From: Siphlonurus alternatus
Taxonomy: Eukaryota; Arthropoda; Insecta; Ephemeroptera; Siphlonuridae
NCBI GenBank assembly: GCA_949825025.1
Contig: OX463781.1
Location: forward strand, 44,900,317 to 44,964,316
Reading direction: 5' to 3'
DNA length: 64,000 nucleotides
Within the stretch, counting starts at the first letter, position 1. Every line of letters begins with the position of its first letter. The notes under the pieces are model-generated. The model saw only the letters and a program-made list of their open reading frames with translations. It searched no databases and was not told the origin of the DNA. Positions 22,736 to 32,632 of this stretch are shown here, piece after piece. The position numbers were made by a program, and so were the translations under genes.

Positions 22736-23083
22736 GGGTAAGGTAACGCCACCAATGTTAAAAAAAAATCCCTCACACAAAAATTCTGAAAAAAATTTAA
22801 AATGTTCTCCTCTACACCCCCTATCAGTAGCTAAAATATCAGGTATACAAATTCGATCTAGTTTTTGAGTTATAAATTTTTAAATTTTACTAATTTAACA
22901 TGGAATTTTCATTTCTCCATGTTAAAGTAGTCAATTTTAAAAATTTATAACTCAAAAACTAGATCGAATTTGTATACCTGATATTTTAGCTACTGATAGG
23001 GGGTGTAGAGGAGAACATTTTAAATTTTTTTCAGAATTTTTGTGTGAGGGATTTTTTTTAACATTGGTGGCGTTACCTTACCC
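22736..23083. mobile_element. TTAA-flanked palindromic MITE, copy T2
   Basis: TTAA at 22732-22735 and 23084-23087, ends GGGTAAGGTAACGCC and its complement, and arms that match T1 closely. The open frame across its left arm is not a gene. Confidence 0.85.
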
Positions 23084-23933
23084 TTAACTGTTTTTCTTCA
23101 CAATAATCTGCAAATTTAAAATAAAACAGAATGACCAAACGCATCTACGGTTACAAGCTGATCGCTGATCATTCATAAATATACTATGTATAATAATAGA
23201 AGAGATTAAATAAATGCAATAAAATAACTGTAATAAATTATTCGTCGATCACTATTTTAGAACTTTGTGAAGGGGAGTACTATCCGAACAAATTAATTAT
23301 TTTTATTTTCATTTCTTCAAGGTGCGGCACCTATAAAAAAATAATATATTTGTAACCAAATTAATCTTCAACTAAATAGTTATTTAGAATGCAAGCATTT
23401 AACATAGAAAATAAGCAAAAGAACAAAATTAAAAAAAAATAATAATAAATAAAATAAAAAAAAATATCGTAAATTTAAATTTAAAGGGTACCCGGGTTGG
23501 CAATCAAAATTTTAATAATGTAAATGTGTGTTAATTATAGTGATCGAGTGTTAATTACTTTAGGTTATTGGTTTACTAATATACCTCAAAAATTAAACAG
23601 TTTTAAATTTTAACCTGTCTACGATATTTTTATTTTAAGAAAATATAAAAAATAACAAATAACAAATTTGTTATGTTTGTACATAACAAATGTATCAAAT
23701 ACATTTTGATTTAATCCTTGAACAGATTTGAAAAAAAGAAAAAGAAAAAAGAAAAAAAAATAACTGCGTATAAAAAATAACGCCTTAATCCATAAGAAAT
23801 AAAACAATAAACCGTCACCAATATATTGTATCGATATCAATATAATTAAATAATTCTTTTTCTGTATAATAATAAATAATAATAGCATATTATATTTATT
23901 GATACCAATATAGATTAAATAATCTTTAGGGTT

Positions 23934-23966
23934 AATATAGCAACATTTGACTTGAGTTTTGTCAGT
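23934..23966 (+). promoter_or_regulatory. Likely core promoter of the mucin-like gene
   Basis: A TATA-like AATATA (23934-23939) stands about 28 bases before the arthropod initiator TCAGT (A at 23964). The ATG is 21 bases further on, giving a very short 5' UTR. Confidence 0.45.
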
Positions 23967-23984
23967 ACAAAGCATGTGATCACT

Positions 23985-24619
23985 ATGGCCAGACCCTTGA
24001 TAATATTGTTGCTTGTAACGTCAGTTCATCTCGTGATTGGGGAAAAATTCGACTTCTCCGGCGGACGTTTGACGTCATTAAAGTACGAATGCAGCAAGAG
24101 GACGGGAGTGTGGATCGAACAGAAGGCACAAGAACTGAGCTCCAACCCACCGAGCGGGCCTTTGAATGGCAGTGTCTTGACTTCGCAATTATCGCCAGGA
24201 AATAATCACTGCTTGGTAATCGATGGCTATGTGCAAATATATCCCAAATCAAAATTTCGCATGTTGATCCGAGCACCATTTTTCGCGAATAAGGCAGAAT
24301 GGTTGCAAGTGTGGCTTGTGTCCAAAAATGACGATGCCTTCACTTGGTATGAAATAAAAGGACCAATAAAAGTGGGAGAGGAATGGAAGGAAATTTCAAA
24401 ACCATTACCGATACCAAGTGCTCAGTATGATGGTGAATATAAGGTAAGATTTTATTTTTATTTTATTCATTATAATTCTAAATATAATTAAGTCTTATGG
24501 ATTTTACAAAGCTTGCGTTTTAACACCTCAATGAGAAAAAAAAAAATACTCGAGCAGAGGGAAAATTAAGATTTCAGCATCTGAATTTTTTTAAAACATG
24601 TTTCCAGTGTATGATATTG

Positions 24620-24682
<63 letters not shown>

Positions 24683-24793
24683 ATTATTATACTGTATAGT
24701 ATAATGAACACTTACAACATATATAATAAAATTTATTTTAAGAAGCTATTATTATATATGTTGTAAGTGTATACATTATACTATACAGTATAA

Positions 24794-24838
<45 letters not shown>

Positions 24839-26071
24839 CTACATCCAAAATAAACACCATATTTGCAGTGCACTATTATATTCTCATTCTTCGATCATCA
24901 ATAAAATATGTAATTATTTTCTTATGCAGTCATTAATTTATTCCAAGTACTGATCTATAGGATGTTTTGCATTAATTAACAAAATAAAAAATAAATCACA
25001 ATAATTATTTAATGTATATTACATTAAAAATAATTGTACAATTATTTTAAACTTTAACCTCTCCAAATTATATAAAATTCATTCTATAACTCTTGTATAT
25101 AAATTTTGTGTGTAAGTTTTTCAAATTTGTGATTCTAGGTGGAAATCTGGGCTTCGTTTATCAAACAGGCCGTCTCAATTCGCTATTTTGAAATCACTGG
25201 TGATGACGAAGTGACTACAACCGCACCAATCAGCACTACAACCGCACCAATCAGCACTACAACCGCACCAATCAGCACTACAATCGTTAGCACCACACGC
25301 AGTACAGAAGCAAGCACGGAGGGAATTACTTCACTTTCCACTATAATAACAGAGAGCACTAGTGACGTCACAGCAAGTGAAGTGACGTCACTAATCTCTA
25401 CAGATGAAGTCATCACCGAAACCAGTAGTGACGTCAACACTAATATTGCGTCATTAAGTACTGTAGATGAGAATACTTCAGAAATCTGCAGTACTTCATT
25501 TCAAATTTCAGTCACGAGCTCAGACTCAAGTACTGAAACTAATTCTATCGATACTGAAACAGATACTACAATTCAATTCGTAACCAATCCAGACGTATCT
25601 ACTTTTAGGAGCACCACAATATCTGAAAGTACGACTGAAACATCTGAAATTCCTGAAGTAATTTCATCAAGTACCAGCCACGATATTACTACATCAAATA
25701 TTTTAGAAACCACCAGTGAGGTTGATTTTAAAAGCACGACTTCAGGTTTTCGTTCAACTGAAATATTCTCTACGTTTTCTTCAGTCACTTCTGCAGCCTC
25801 GACCTGGAGCACCACCACCAAGCCTCCCCCACCCTCCGCCCTCGTCGACGTCACCGTGGTGGTCGGACTGGGCGTGGCGGTCCTCGTTCTCACCGCCCTT
25901 CTGGTGCTCGGAGCGTGCATTTGGTGGGTCGTCACCGCGCCTTCCAAACTTACTTTCTCGCATCTTAACGCAAATACTTTGTCCTTTGATGAATGGAGTG
26001 TGATTCAACATCATGAAGATATTAGACATGCAGAAATACTGTCAAGAAATAATTGGAGCTTTCAGCCATAA
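23985..26071 (+). CDS. Mucin-like type I membrane protein, two exons
   Basis: Exons 23985-24443 and 25139-26071 join in phase 0 (463 aa). Residues 1-20 are a signal peptide (ARPLIILLLVTSVHLVIG). Residues about 21-175 form a compact ectodomain with FDFSGGRLTSLKYECSKRTG at its start and two Cys, reminiscent of beta-sandwich (MAM/carbohydrate-binding-like) folds, but I cannot name it. Residues about 180-395 are Ser/Thr-rich, starting with three tandem copies of TTAPIST. One membrane helix follows (VTVVVGLGVAVLVLTALLVL), then about 45 cytoplasmic residues. The stem is probably O-glycosylated. The membrane-encoding part (25795-25955) is far richer in G+C than its surroundings. AATAAA lies at 26123-26128. 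Confidence 0.8.
24628..24830. repeat. (AT)n tracts flanking an inverted repeat
   Basis: Two AT-dinucleotide tracts (about 24628-24679 and 24801-24830) bracket a 120-bp palindrome whose arms contain ACTGTATAGTATAATG and CACTTACAACATATATAATA. The whole lies in the intron of the mucin-like gene and could fold into a long hairpin. Confidence 0.7.
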
Positions 26072-26328
26072 TAGTTTTTATTTATAATATTTTGAATTAA
26101 GTCTATTGTATTTAAATTTTAAAATAAAGTATAAGGATAAAAATATGGTCCTCGTGAAGTCAAGATCTCAAAACTATATTTTTTGTAAATAATAATATAA
26201 TAATAAAAAATGCAATATTAAAAAATATGAATAATGTGTATGATAAATAAATGGAAAATATTACAAGTAATTTTTAAGATTTCCACTTTAAAATATTTAA
26301 GGTGCTTATACGTTTTGTTTTCTTTGTA

Positions 26329-27080
26329 AAGGTGGATTTACATGGCGATTTTTACCATGCGACGCGACGTGAGAATAATGCGCACTTGCTGTAACATCCA
26401 TTGGCAGCCATATTGGGCGATTAAAGAAAAAGAGCATCATAATGGGGAATTCTCCTACAACTCAAATTTTAATTTAACTATTATATCATGATAGGGTACA
26501 TATTAACAATAAGTTTGACTTAAGTTTCAACTTTTTTAACTCAAATTTGGGGACTCTGAAGGGATTATTAGAATAGGGGCAAAGTATGCAACCCGCGTGC
26601 GGACCTGAAAATTGTGACGTAGAAACTCCCTAGTTAACACACAACAACTGCCTGATATCATAGTTTGAGCGTCAAGTAGTGATTGGCTATAAATTTTAGT
26701 AACACAATCGAAATCAGCGGGTTTTTCTACCCTAATATCAATGTCCCTGATATCAGTTTACTTTAAGAGTGATAATCGAAAATATAAATTTATTGCAGGA
26801 AAATTTCGCCTGCTAGGCAGTTTCTACGTCACGTTTTGGCGCTAAATTCAAAAGAAGGAAGATTTTTAAAAAATTCCCTTGTCTCCAATTTTGAAAATTG
26901 AAACTTTTTAGTTTTGGGACATTTAGTTTCAAGGCATAGAGCATCTGAAAAAAAATTAAAATAAATGTAGGAGAATTCCCCATTAACGCGATTAACGGCG
27001 AACTCGCCGCCGCATAGGATTTCACAGCTTTTACGTCAAAATCGCGTCGCATCGCCGTTGTCGCCATCTGAATCCGCCTT
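26329..27080. mobile_element. DNA element with AAGGYGGATT ends
   Basis: AAGGTGGATTTACATGGCGA at the left and the complement of AAGGCGGATTCAGATGGCGA at the right are inverted termini rich in GCGACGCGA. A second inverted pair, AATGGGGAATTCTCCTACA, lies inward. The interior (26470-26930) is A+T-rich without a plausible gene. 752 bp, non-autonomous. Confidence 0.65.
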
Positions 27081-27500
27081 GAGAATCTTGAGATAAAATA
27101 ATTTAATTCTACTTGAACTCATTTCCATCTGCCATGAAATTGGTTTTAATTTTACCCCCCAAAATAGAATAAATATTTAAAAAAAAAACAAAAACTAATT
27201 AATACTTAACTATCGTAGATAAGTGCATGTTACCAATTTTCAATAAAACATCACGTAAAATTTTATTTAATACATTTTATGAAGATAATAATTATATTTA
27301 TTTGTAGATTTATTTACAATAATCATGGTGCTTTTAAAAAAATACATATAATATTATTTACAATTTTTAGACAGTCATAACTCACTCATAACAATTAATG
27401 TTCAATATTTTGAGGCATATATTATGTGCTAATTATAAATAACAAACAACATTGTTGATTCATATAACATATAATAAAATATAGATTTTTGATTTAAAGA

Positions 27501-28241
27501 TTAATGTTTAGCAATATCATAAGAAACATACAAACATCTAAGAACATTATACAATGCTGCACAAGCAATGAATGAAATTGCTATCGCGTTCAATAAATGA
27601 TCCACGGTATCATCAATTGAATCATCTAACGACTGACCAAGTATCCCCAACACCAAACCAATTACTGCCAACGCTACAAAAATTATGTCAAACAATTTAA
27701 GACACCTGTTTAAATATCCATGGGCAGGAGACTTTGCAAACTCCAATTTCAACAAGCCAACAGCACTCAGCTGATATCGGCCATTTGTCGGGTAGCAAAA
27801 GAAACACTTAGGTAAATCATTTTCTACTAAATAAGCAGACCAAACATCGTAAATTCTATTTGATGAATCAATATATAATTGTTTCTCTACATCGCAAACT
27901 CTAAAGACATATTTCTTTATTAATTCAGTTTTATTTTTTGTACAAATTAATATTACAGAAATTGAAGTGTTTTCATCAAAATGTTTGCTAATTTTTTTAA
28001 CCATATTTTTTATTAAACTGATGTCCTTGCTAGTGTACCCTGATGTCTCAATGTTGGTGCGACCTTCAGCAGGTACCAGACCGAACAGAACACTGCCAAT
28101 CTTGTACTGAAGTTGGATCTTGTTGGTTTTGGGGTTGCCGCTCCACCAAACCTTGTCCCCGAAATTGTCGTAAAATTCACTTTGTTTTTGCCTCGCTGCG
28201 TCCTTCCATGCTCGCATTTCCTCTGCAATGTTGGTGCTCAT
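27501..28241 (-). CDS. Unrecognised protein with two C-terminal membrane segments
   Basis: The frame runs from ATG at 28241 to TAA at 27501 (246 aa). I chose this ATG because a splice acceptor (CCATCTTTTCAG) lies nine bases upstream, at 28251; a longer reading past that acceptor is probably intron. Residues 1-165 are soluble, starting MSTNIAEEMRAWKDAARQ with FGDKVWW soon after, and contain several Cys. Residues about 185-208 (FDIIFVALAVIGLVLGILGQ) and 217-240 are hydrophobic helices joined by an acidic loop (DDSIDDTVD). I do not recognise a family. The first 220 bases are G+C-rich and the rest strongly A+T-rich. AATAAA on this strand is at 27314-27309 and 27267-27262. Confidence 0.7.
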   Translation of the reverse strand: MSTNIAEEMRAWKDAARQKQSEFYDNFGDKVWWSGNPKTNKIQLQYKIGSVLFGLVPAEGRTNIETSGYTSKDISLIKNMVKKISKHFDENTSISVILICTKNKTELIKKYVFRVCDVEKQLYIDSSNRIYDVWSAYLVENDLPKCFFCYPTNGRYQLSAVGLLKLEFAKSPAHGYLNRCLKLFDIIFVALAVIGLVLGILGQSLDDSIDDTVDHLLNAIAISFIACAALYNVLRCLYVSYDIAKH

Positions 28242-28330
28242 GATTGTGTCCTGAAAAGATGGAAAAGTGAACCACCAAGTAAAAATGGACAACCTAGCTG
28301 CATGATATTTTTTATTGAATGTTTCGAGCT

Positions 28331-28425
28331 ATTTATATATATTTTTTTTAGCCCCTAATTTTCTTGCGAAACTTCGTGACGTCATAGTCATGCAAGCCTA
28401 GAAAAAGACGTTGACTATGGCGTCA
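28331..28425 (-). promoter_or_regulatory. CRE-bearing inverted repeat and TATA-like box
   Basis: TGACGTCATAGTCA (28377-28390) and TGACTATGGCGTCA (28412-28425) are inverted partners, and the first contains a full CREB/ATF consensus TGACGTCA (28377-28384). A minus-strand TATAAAT lies at 28337-28331, between them and the gene at 28241. This looks like a compact promoter, but it could be a repeat remnant. Confidence 0.4.
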
Positions 28426-29449
28426 CAGCGTCTTTCCTCTCGATTTTGAGGATCTTAAAGGATTCAAAAAATATTCTGAAAAAATTTACAATACATAAAT
28501 CGAAGACTCTATTCCACATATGTAATAAAAAAATTCATGGAGGTTGTTGCATGTCTATAACAAAATACACGTACAAATATTGCCATTACAATATAAAAAA
28601 CAATCATGCATATTATAATATTTGTGATCTCATTATCATATTCGTAATTAAGGCACAGTAGCATAAATTTGGACAAAATAAATGAAATGCCTCAAAAATC
28701 AATTTAGAATTTGCGATGACGCCCGATTATGCTGTAACCTTTATATCTTTATATTGATTCGTTTCTTGGAGGGCTTTAATCTTTTATTTTTTTATGGTGC
28801 ACAATTTCATTAACAAGGAAATAGTAATAAAGCGATATCTAATTCTTGTAATGTCTTTTGACGACGCATATACGTAAACAGGATGTTGAATATTATACTC
28901 TATACTGTATAACTTTATTAATATTTTTGATAATTAGTAATTAATTGAAATAGAAATTCAGGAGAAAAAGTACACTATTTCGTATTGGTAACAAGTTTTT
29001 TTCCTAACTGTATAAATGAGTAATAATTAAGCGCTTTCGCAAAAGAAGATGATAAGTTTTCTCATGAATGGCAATACTTGTGATTGATATATCATTGAGT
29101 TTTTATGAAAACTGGCTATCTTTCTTTTTTAATCACCCCCAATACAAGAATTAAGCAAATAATTAAAAAAAAATGAAGTATTGTAAACGTATTGCATGTC
29201 GATAGAATTTAACTAAAAATAAATTTTTTATTTTTAACTACCAAATATTACAGCTGCTGCCCTATAGCTATTCAAATTGTTTTTGTTTATATTTAACTAT
29301 TTATTTATTTGTGATTTTTATCAATAACCAACTAGAATCGTATATTAAAGCATTATGTATGGTCTAAAATATCTAGATACGTCAAAATAGGGAAAGGAAA
29401 ATAATTTTATATTGGAAATATTTAAATATGACGGAAAAAATGAATTCTA

Positions 29450-29690
29450 AAGCCGGTATTAAACGATACAAATTTTCCAATTATTGTATACAATTTTTCC
29501 TTTCAAGAAAACTTCAATTACATTTGTTTGTATAGCCGGTATTACACGATACAATTTTTATAACTATTTCATACAATTTGTACTTACAAGAAAACTTGAA
29601 CTCCATTTGGTTTGTATGGAGATGAAATTTTCTTGCAAGGAAAAAAAAAATTGTATGCAAAATTTTATCGTGTAATACAGGCTTAACTTT
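29450..29690. mobile_element. MITE with AAGCCGGTATTAAACGATAC ends
   Basis: AAGCCGGTATTAAACGATAC at the left matches the complement of TATCGTGTAATACAGGCTT at the right. The left end is partly duplicated in tandem (a second AGCCGGTATTACACGATAC begins near 29534), with AAGAAAACTT motifs in both copies. Confidence 0.6.
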
Positions 29691-29701
29691 ATATCGTGCC
29701 T

Positions 29702-29890
29702 CATCCGGAATAATGAGCTGTCTGCTTGTCATGATTTTGTTGCAATAATGAGTAATGAGCTATCTGCTATTTCAGGTGAGCACAATTACGAACTCTATTT
29801 TATACTGATTTATAATTTTATTGCGCTCATCTGAAATGGCAAATAGCTCATTTTATTGCAACAAGATAGCTCATTATTCTGGACAATATA
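29702..29890. mobile_element. MITE with CCGGAATAATGAGCT ends
   Basis: CCGGAATAATGAGCTGTCTG at the left and AGATAGCTCATTATTCTGG at the right are inverted. ATTTCAGGTGAGCACAAT and its inverted partner lie inside. It abuts the preceding MITE. Confidence 0.65.
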
Positions 29891-29985
29891 TCAAGAATAG
29901 ATCTTTACTGAAGATTCCATCAAATAAGTCCACAAATCATGGCTAAAAAATACCTCAAGTATATTCTCCAAATTACACAGCTTAC

Positions 29986-30083
29986 CTTCTTTATTTTGCG
30001 ACCTGCTCGCCGTGTTAGCAGCCCTTTTTTGAAGCTCCACTGTGAAGTTGGGGGTGTGCATGGGAGCCAGATAAGGGCGACAC
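29986..30083 (-). CDS. Candidate exon on the minus strand
   Basis: A minus-strand acceptor (TATCGCTTACAG) opens a 98-base, comparatively G+C-rich segment closed by a GTAAG donor (29985-29981). Two of the three frames are open, so the reading is undecided; one reads VALIWLPCTPPTSQWSFKKG and would join in phase to the bases before the 28241 start, the other reads CRPYLAPMHTPNFTVELQKR. It may be a 5' untranslated or coding exon of the gene at 27501-28241, or part of another gene. Confidence 0.3.
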
Positions 30084-30318
30084 CTGTAAGCGATAACACA
30101 ATACATCATCGCCGACACATTATAAACCACTAACCTGTCAGACCATGTGTTGATTAATATTCCGTTCATCAAACACCCACTTAAATATCGCTTCTTTTGT
30201 TGTTCTATCAACCAATCACATGACAATCTACGTAACAAAATATAAAATATATATTACATAGCTCATTTATACAGTACATTTTCTCTGTGGTAGCAGAAAA
30301 TAAACAAAGTAATAGGTA

Positions 30319-30435
30319 CAGTACGCCGCGACTAAAGTGGCTTCCTCAACAATGCACTTACACTTTGTTAGTGCATTCCATTCTTTATTATATGGGGTGC
30401 ATTGTTGAGAAAGCCACTTTCACCGCGGTGTACTG
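30319..30435. mobile_element. Mariner-like MITE with CAGTACGCCGCG ends
   Basis: TA-CAGTACGCCGCG at the left and CGCGGTGTACTG-TA at the right, followed inward by the inverted pair AAGTGGCTTCCTCAACAATG. TA duplication and CAG...CTG termini fit the Tc1/mariner group. 117 bp. Confidence 0.7.
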
Positions 30436-31184
30436 TACATTCCTTACAAAGTTAATTCAAATAAATTTTTATCACTTGCACTTGAAGTGTCCCGTCTCCT
30501 GCCGTAATATTTCAATATATATATATATTTTTTTTTTAATTCTCTCCTGGATTCTAAAAAAAAAATCTGAGAAAATAGGAGTAGCACAACGCAAAAATTT
30601 GTACTATTTATCAATTTCTGCAACATATTTTAAGCCTTTCTTTTTGCAGTTGAAAATATTTATTTATTTATCTCCATCATATTTTATTTGTAAAATGATC
30701 GATGATAAAAAAAAAATAATATTAAATGTTTTTAGTCATTCATTTATAATATTTTTACTTATATACAAATAAGCCCAAAACTAGCAAGAATATGTTCTAT
30801 AATTGGGTAATAAGGCACAAAAATTGACAAAAGGTGAAAAGGGCACTTTTTTTATAATTTATTTTCATTGATTTCACGAGAGCGGTGGACATCCTAAGCA
30901 AGAACAAAAGGCTCCATACACACAAAAGGCAAAATGCCTAATAACAGATTCCACCCTTTATACATTAATATATTTTTTATTGTCGGGAGGTGCGTATCCA
31001 ATGAAATAAAAAAAAATCGTTTACTTCATGCTTTTTAATACGAGTAAAAAAATTAAAATAATTATAAAATTATATATTATATAGTAAAGCGAATATATAA
31101 ATATGTAAGTTATAAATATTTTATGTTTACTTCCATTCACTAGTAGCACAGTATATTATACTGCTCAATTTGTTATTATTACAC

Positions 31185-31396
31185 TATATAGTTTTGATAA
31201 ATTCAGATACGACGTTTTCATTGACTGAGAACCAGACACTTCCTCCTGACTGGCAACACTGCTTTTGGTTCAATGACCTTCACGTGGCTAGTGAGAGTTT
31301 TTTACTGCGGCACTCCCGCGTTTGTCTGGCCCCCTGCCTGCTCATCACTTTGGTCCGAGACACCGCGGAGGATTCATCTCCTGGAAACAGCTGCAG
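31185..31396 (+). promoter_or_regulatory. Candidate promoter and 5' UTR exon of the TRPA-like gene
   Basis: TATATAG (31185-31191) stands about 33 bases before a TCATT initiator (A at 31220). G+C-rich sequence then runs to a donor, CTGCAG/GTAAAT, at 31396/31397. Splicing to the acceptor at 32627 would place the TRPA ATG six bases into the next exon, with no in-frame continuation from here (a TGA intervenes), so this would be untranslated. The segment is also open for 50-odd codons, and a minus-strand exon cannot be excluded. Confidence 0.4.
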
Positions 31397-31935
31397 GTAA
31401 ATTGATATTACATTAATTACATGTATGGTTGTAATTGGGATCAACTAGTGTTCATAAAAGCGAGTATCGGTGTTGCTTTATCATTTATTTTGTACAAAAT
31501 TCATTTTTTTCATCGAGGTCTACTTGCACGAGAAATTGAGAACAATTAAAAATATTAACATTGATTCTCCAGTAACTTTAATTTAGTGAGATGAATTACA
31601 GTAATTTTATTTTATTTTTCGAAACAAATTATAAATCACGTCGTCATGATTATAATTAACTAAATTTAGGAAAAAAACATATAACAAAAATCATAAATCA
31701 ACACAACTCTACACCGTATGATAATACAAGGAAAATAATAGAAAATCATGCATAATAATATTATTGTTACATTATATTCATTACAATATTAACCTATTAA
31801 GTATGGTATAATTAGTTTAGAAGGAGGAAAAAAATTAAAGTAATTTCTTCTTCTTGCTGGATCAACTGGATGTGATGTCATAGAAAACACAAATGAAATC
31901 ATCTTATATATGAGAGCACACTTCAGAGAGAGCTA

Positions 31936-32044
<109 letters not shown>

Positions 32045-32632
32045 TATCATGTTTATACATATAATTGTTAATAATTAATTAATATACTTTACAGCTATTT
32101 AGTATGTTAACCAGCTTTAAAGTTAAAAAAAAAATTAATTTTAATGAAATAATTTATTTTAACTTTCGCCAGTAGAATACATATTATAGTGTATAAATTA
32201 ATATAAACAAAACAACTTTATTATACATTACACATTACATGCATGTCAAAGCCGAAGTAGTAGCAACACATGTTGTATTAAATTTTCTGGATATCAAATT
32301 TGTTTTTTTTACTTCATGAATATTCAAGATTAGATGCAAATATTTCATAAATTTATACTAATTAAACAAATTAAACACATGTTGATTAAATGTTCCAGTA
32401 TAATATATAGATATCCCAGTAAAAAGAGGATGTCAAAAATTTGTTGGGCCAGCACTTTGGAGTATTGGCACAGTACTGGCCCAACAGTCAAAGCACTAGA
32501 CTAATACTGGACCGACAGAGTTGTGTTTACTGTGATATAGATAAAGTAGTAATCTGCCACTTTATTTACCTGTGCGATGAAGGCGAACTCGCTATTACCA
32601 CGTTTATGACCCCAGTTTGCTTCCAGCTCACC

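Noticed and set aside
23619..23975. 118-codon minus-strand frame
   Set aside because: Low-complexity Phe/Ile/Tyr sequence overlapping the promoter of the mucin-like gene.
25183..26029. Minus-strand frames opposite the mucin-like gene
   Set aside because: Shadows of the Ser/Thr-rich coding repeats, without starts or splice sites of their own.
30287..30772. 161-codon frame
   Set aside because: It begins inside a MITE and continues through A/T-rich DNA; no recognisable features.
32437..32530. Upstream extension of the TRPA frame to 32441
   Set aside because: A clear acceptor at 32625-32626 precedes the ATG, and the upstream frame crosses a small palindromic repeat (TTGGGCCAGCA...TACTGGCCCAAC).
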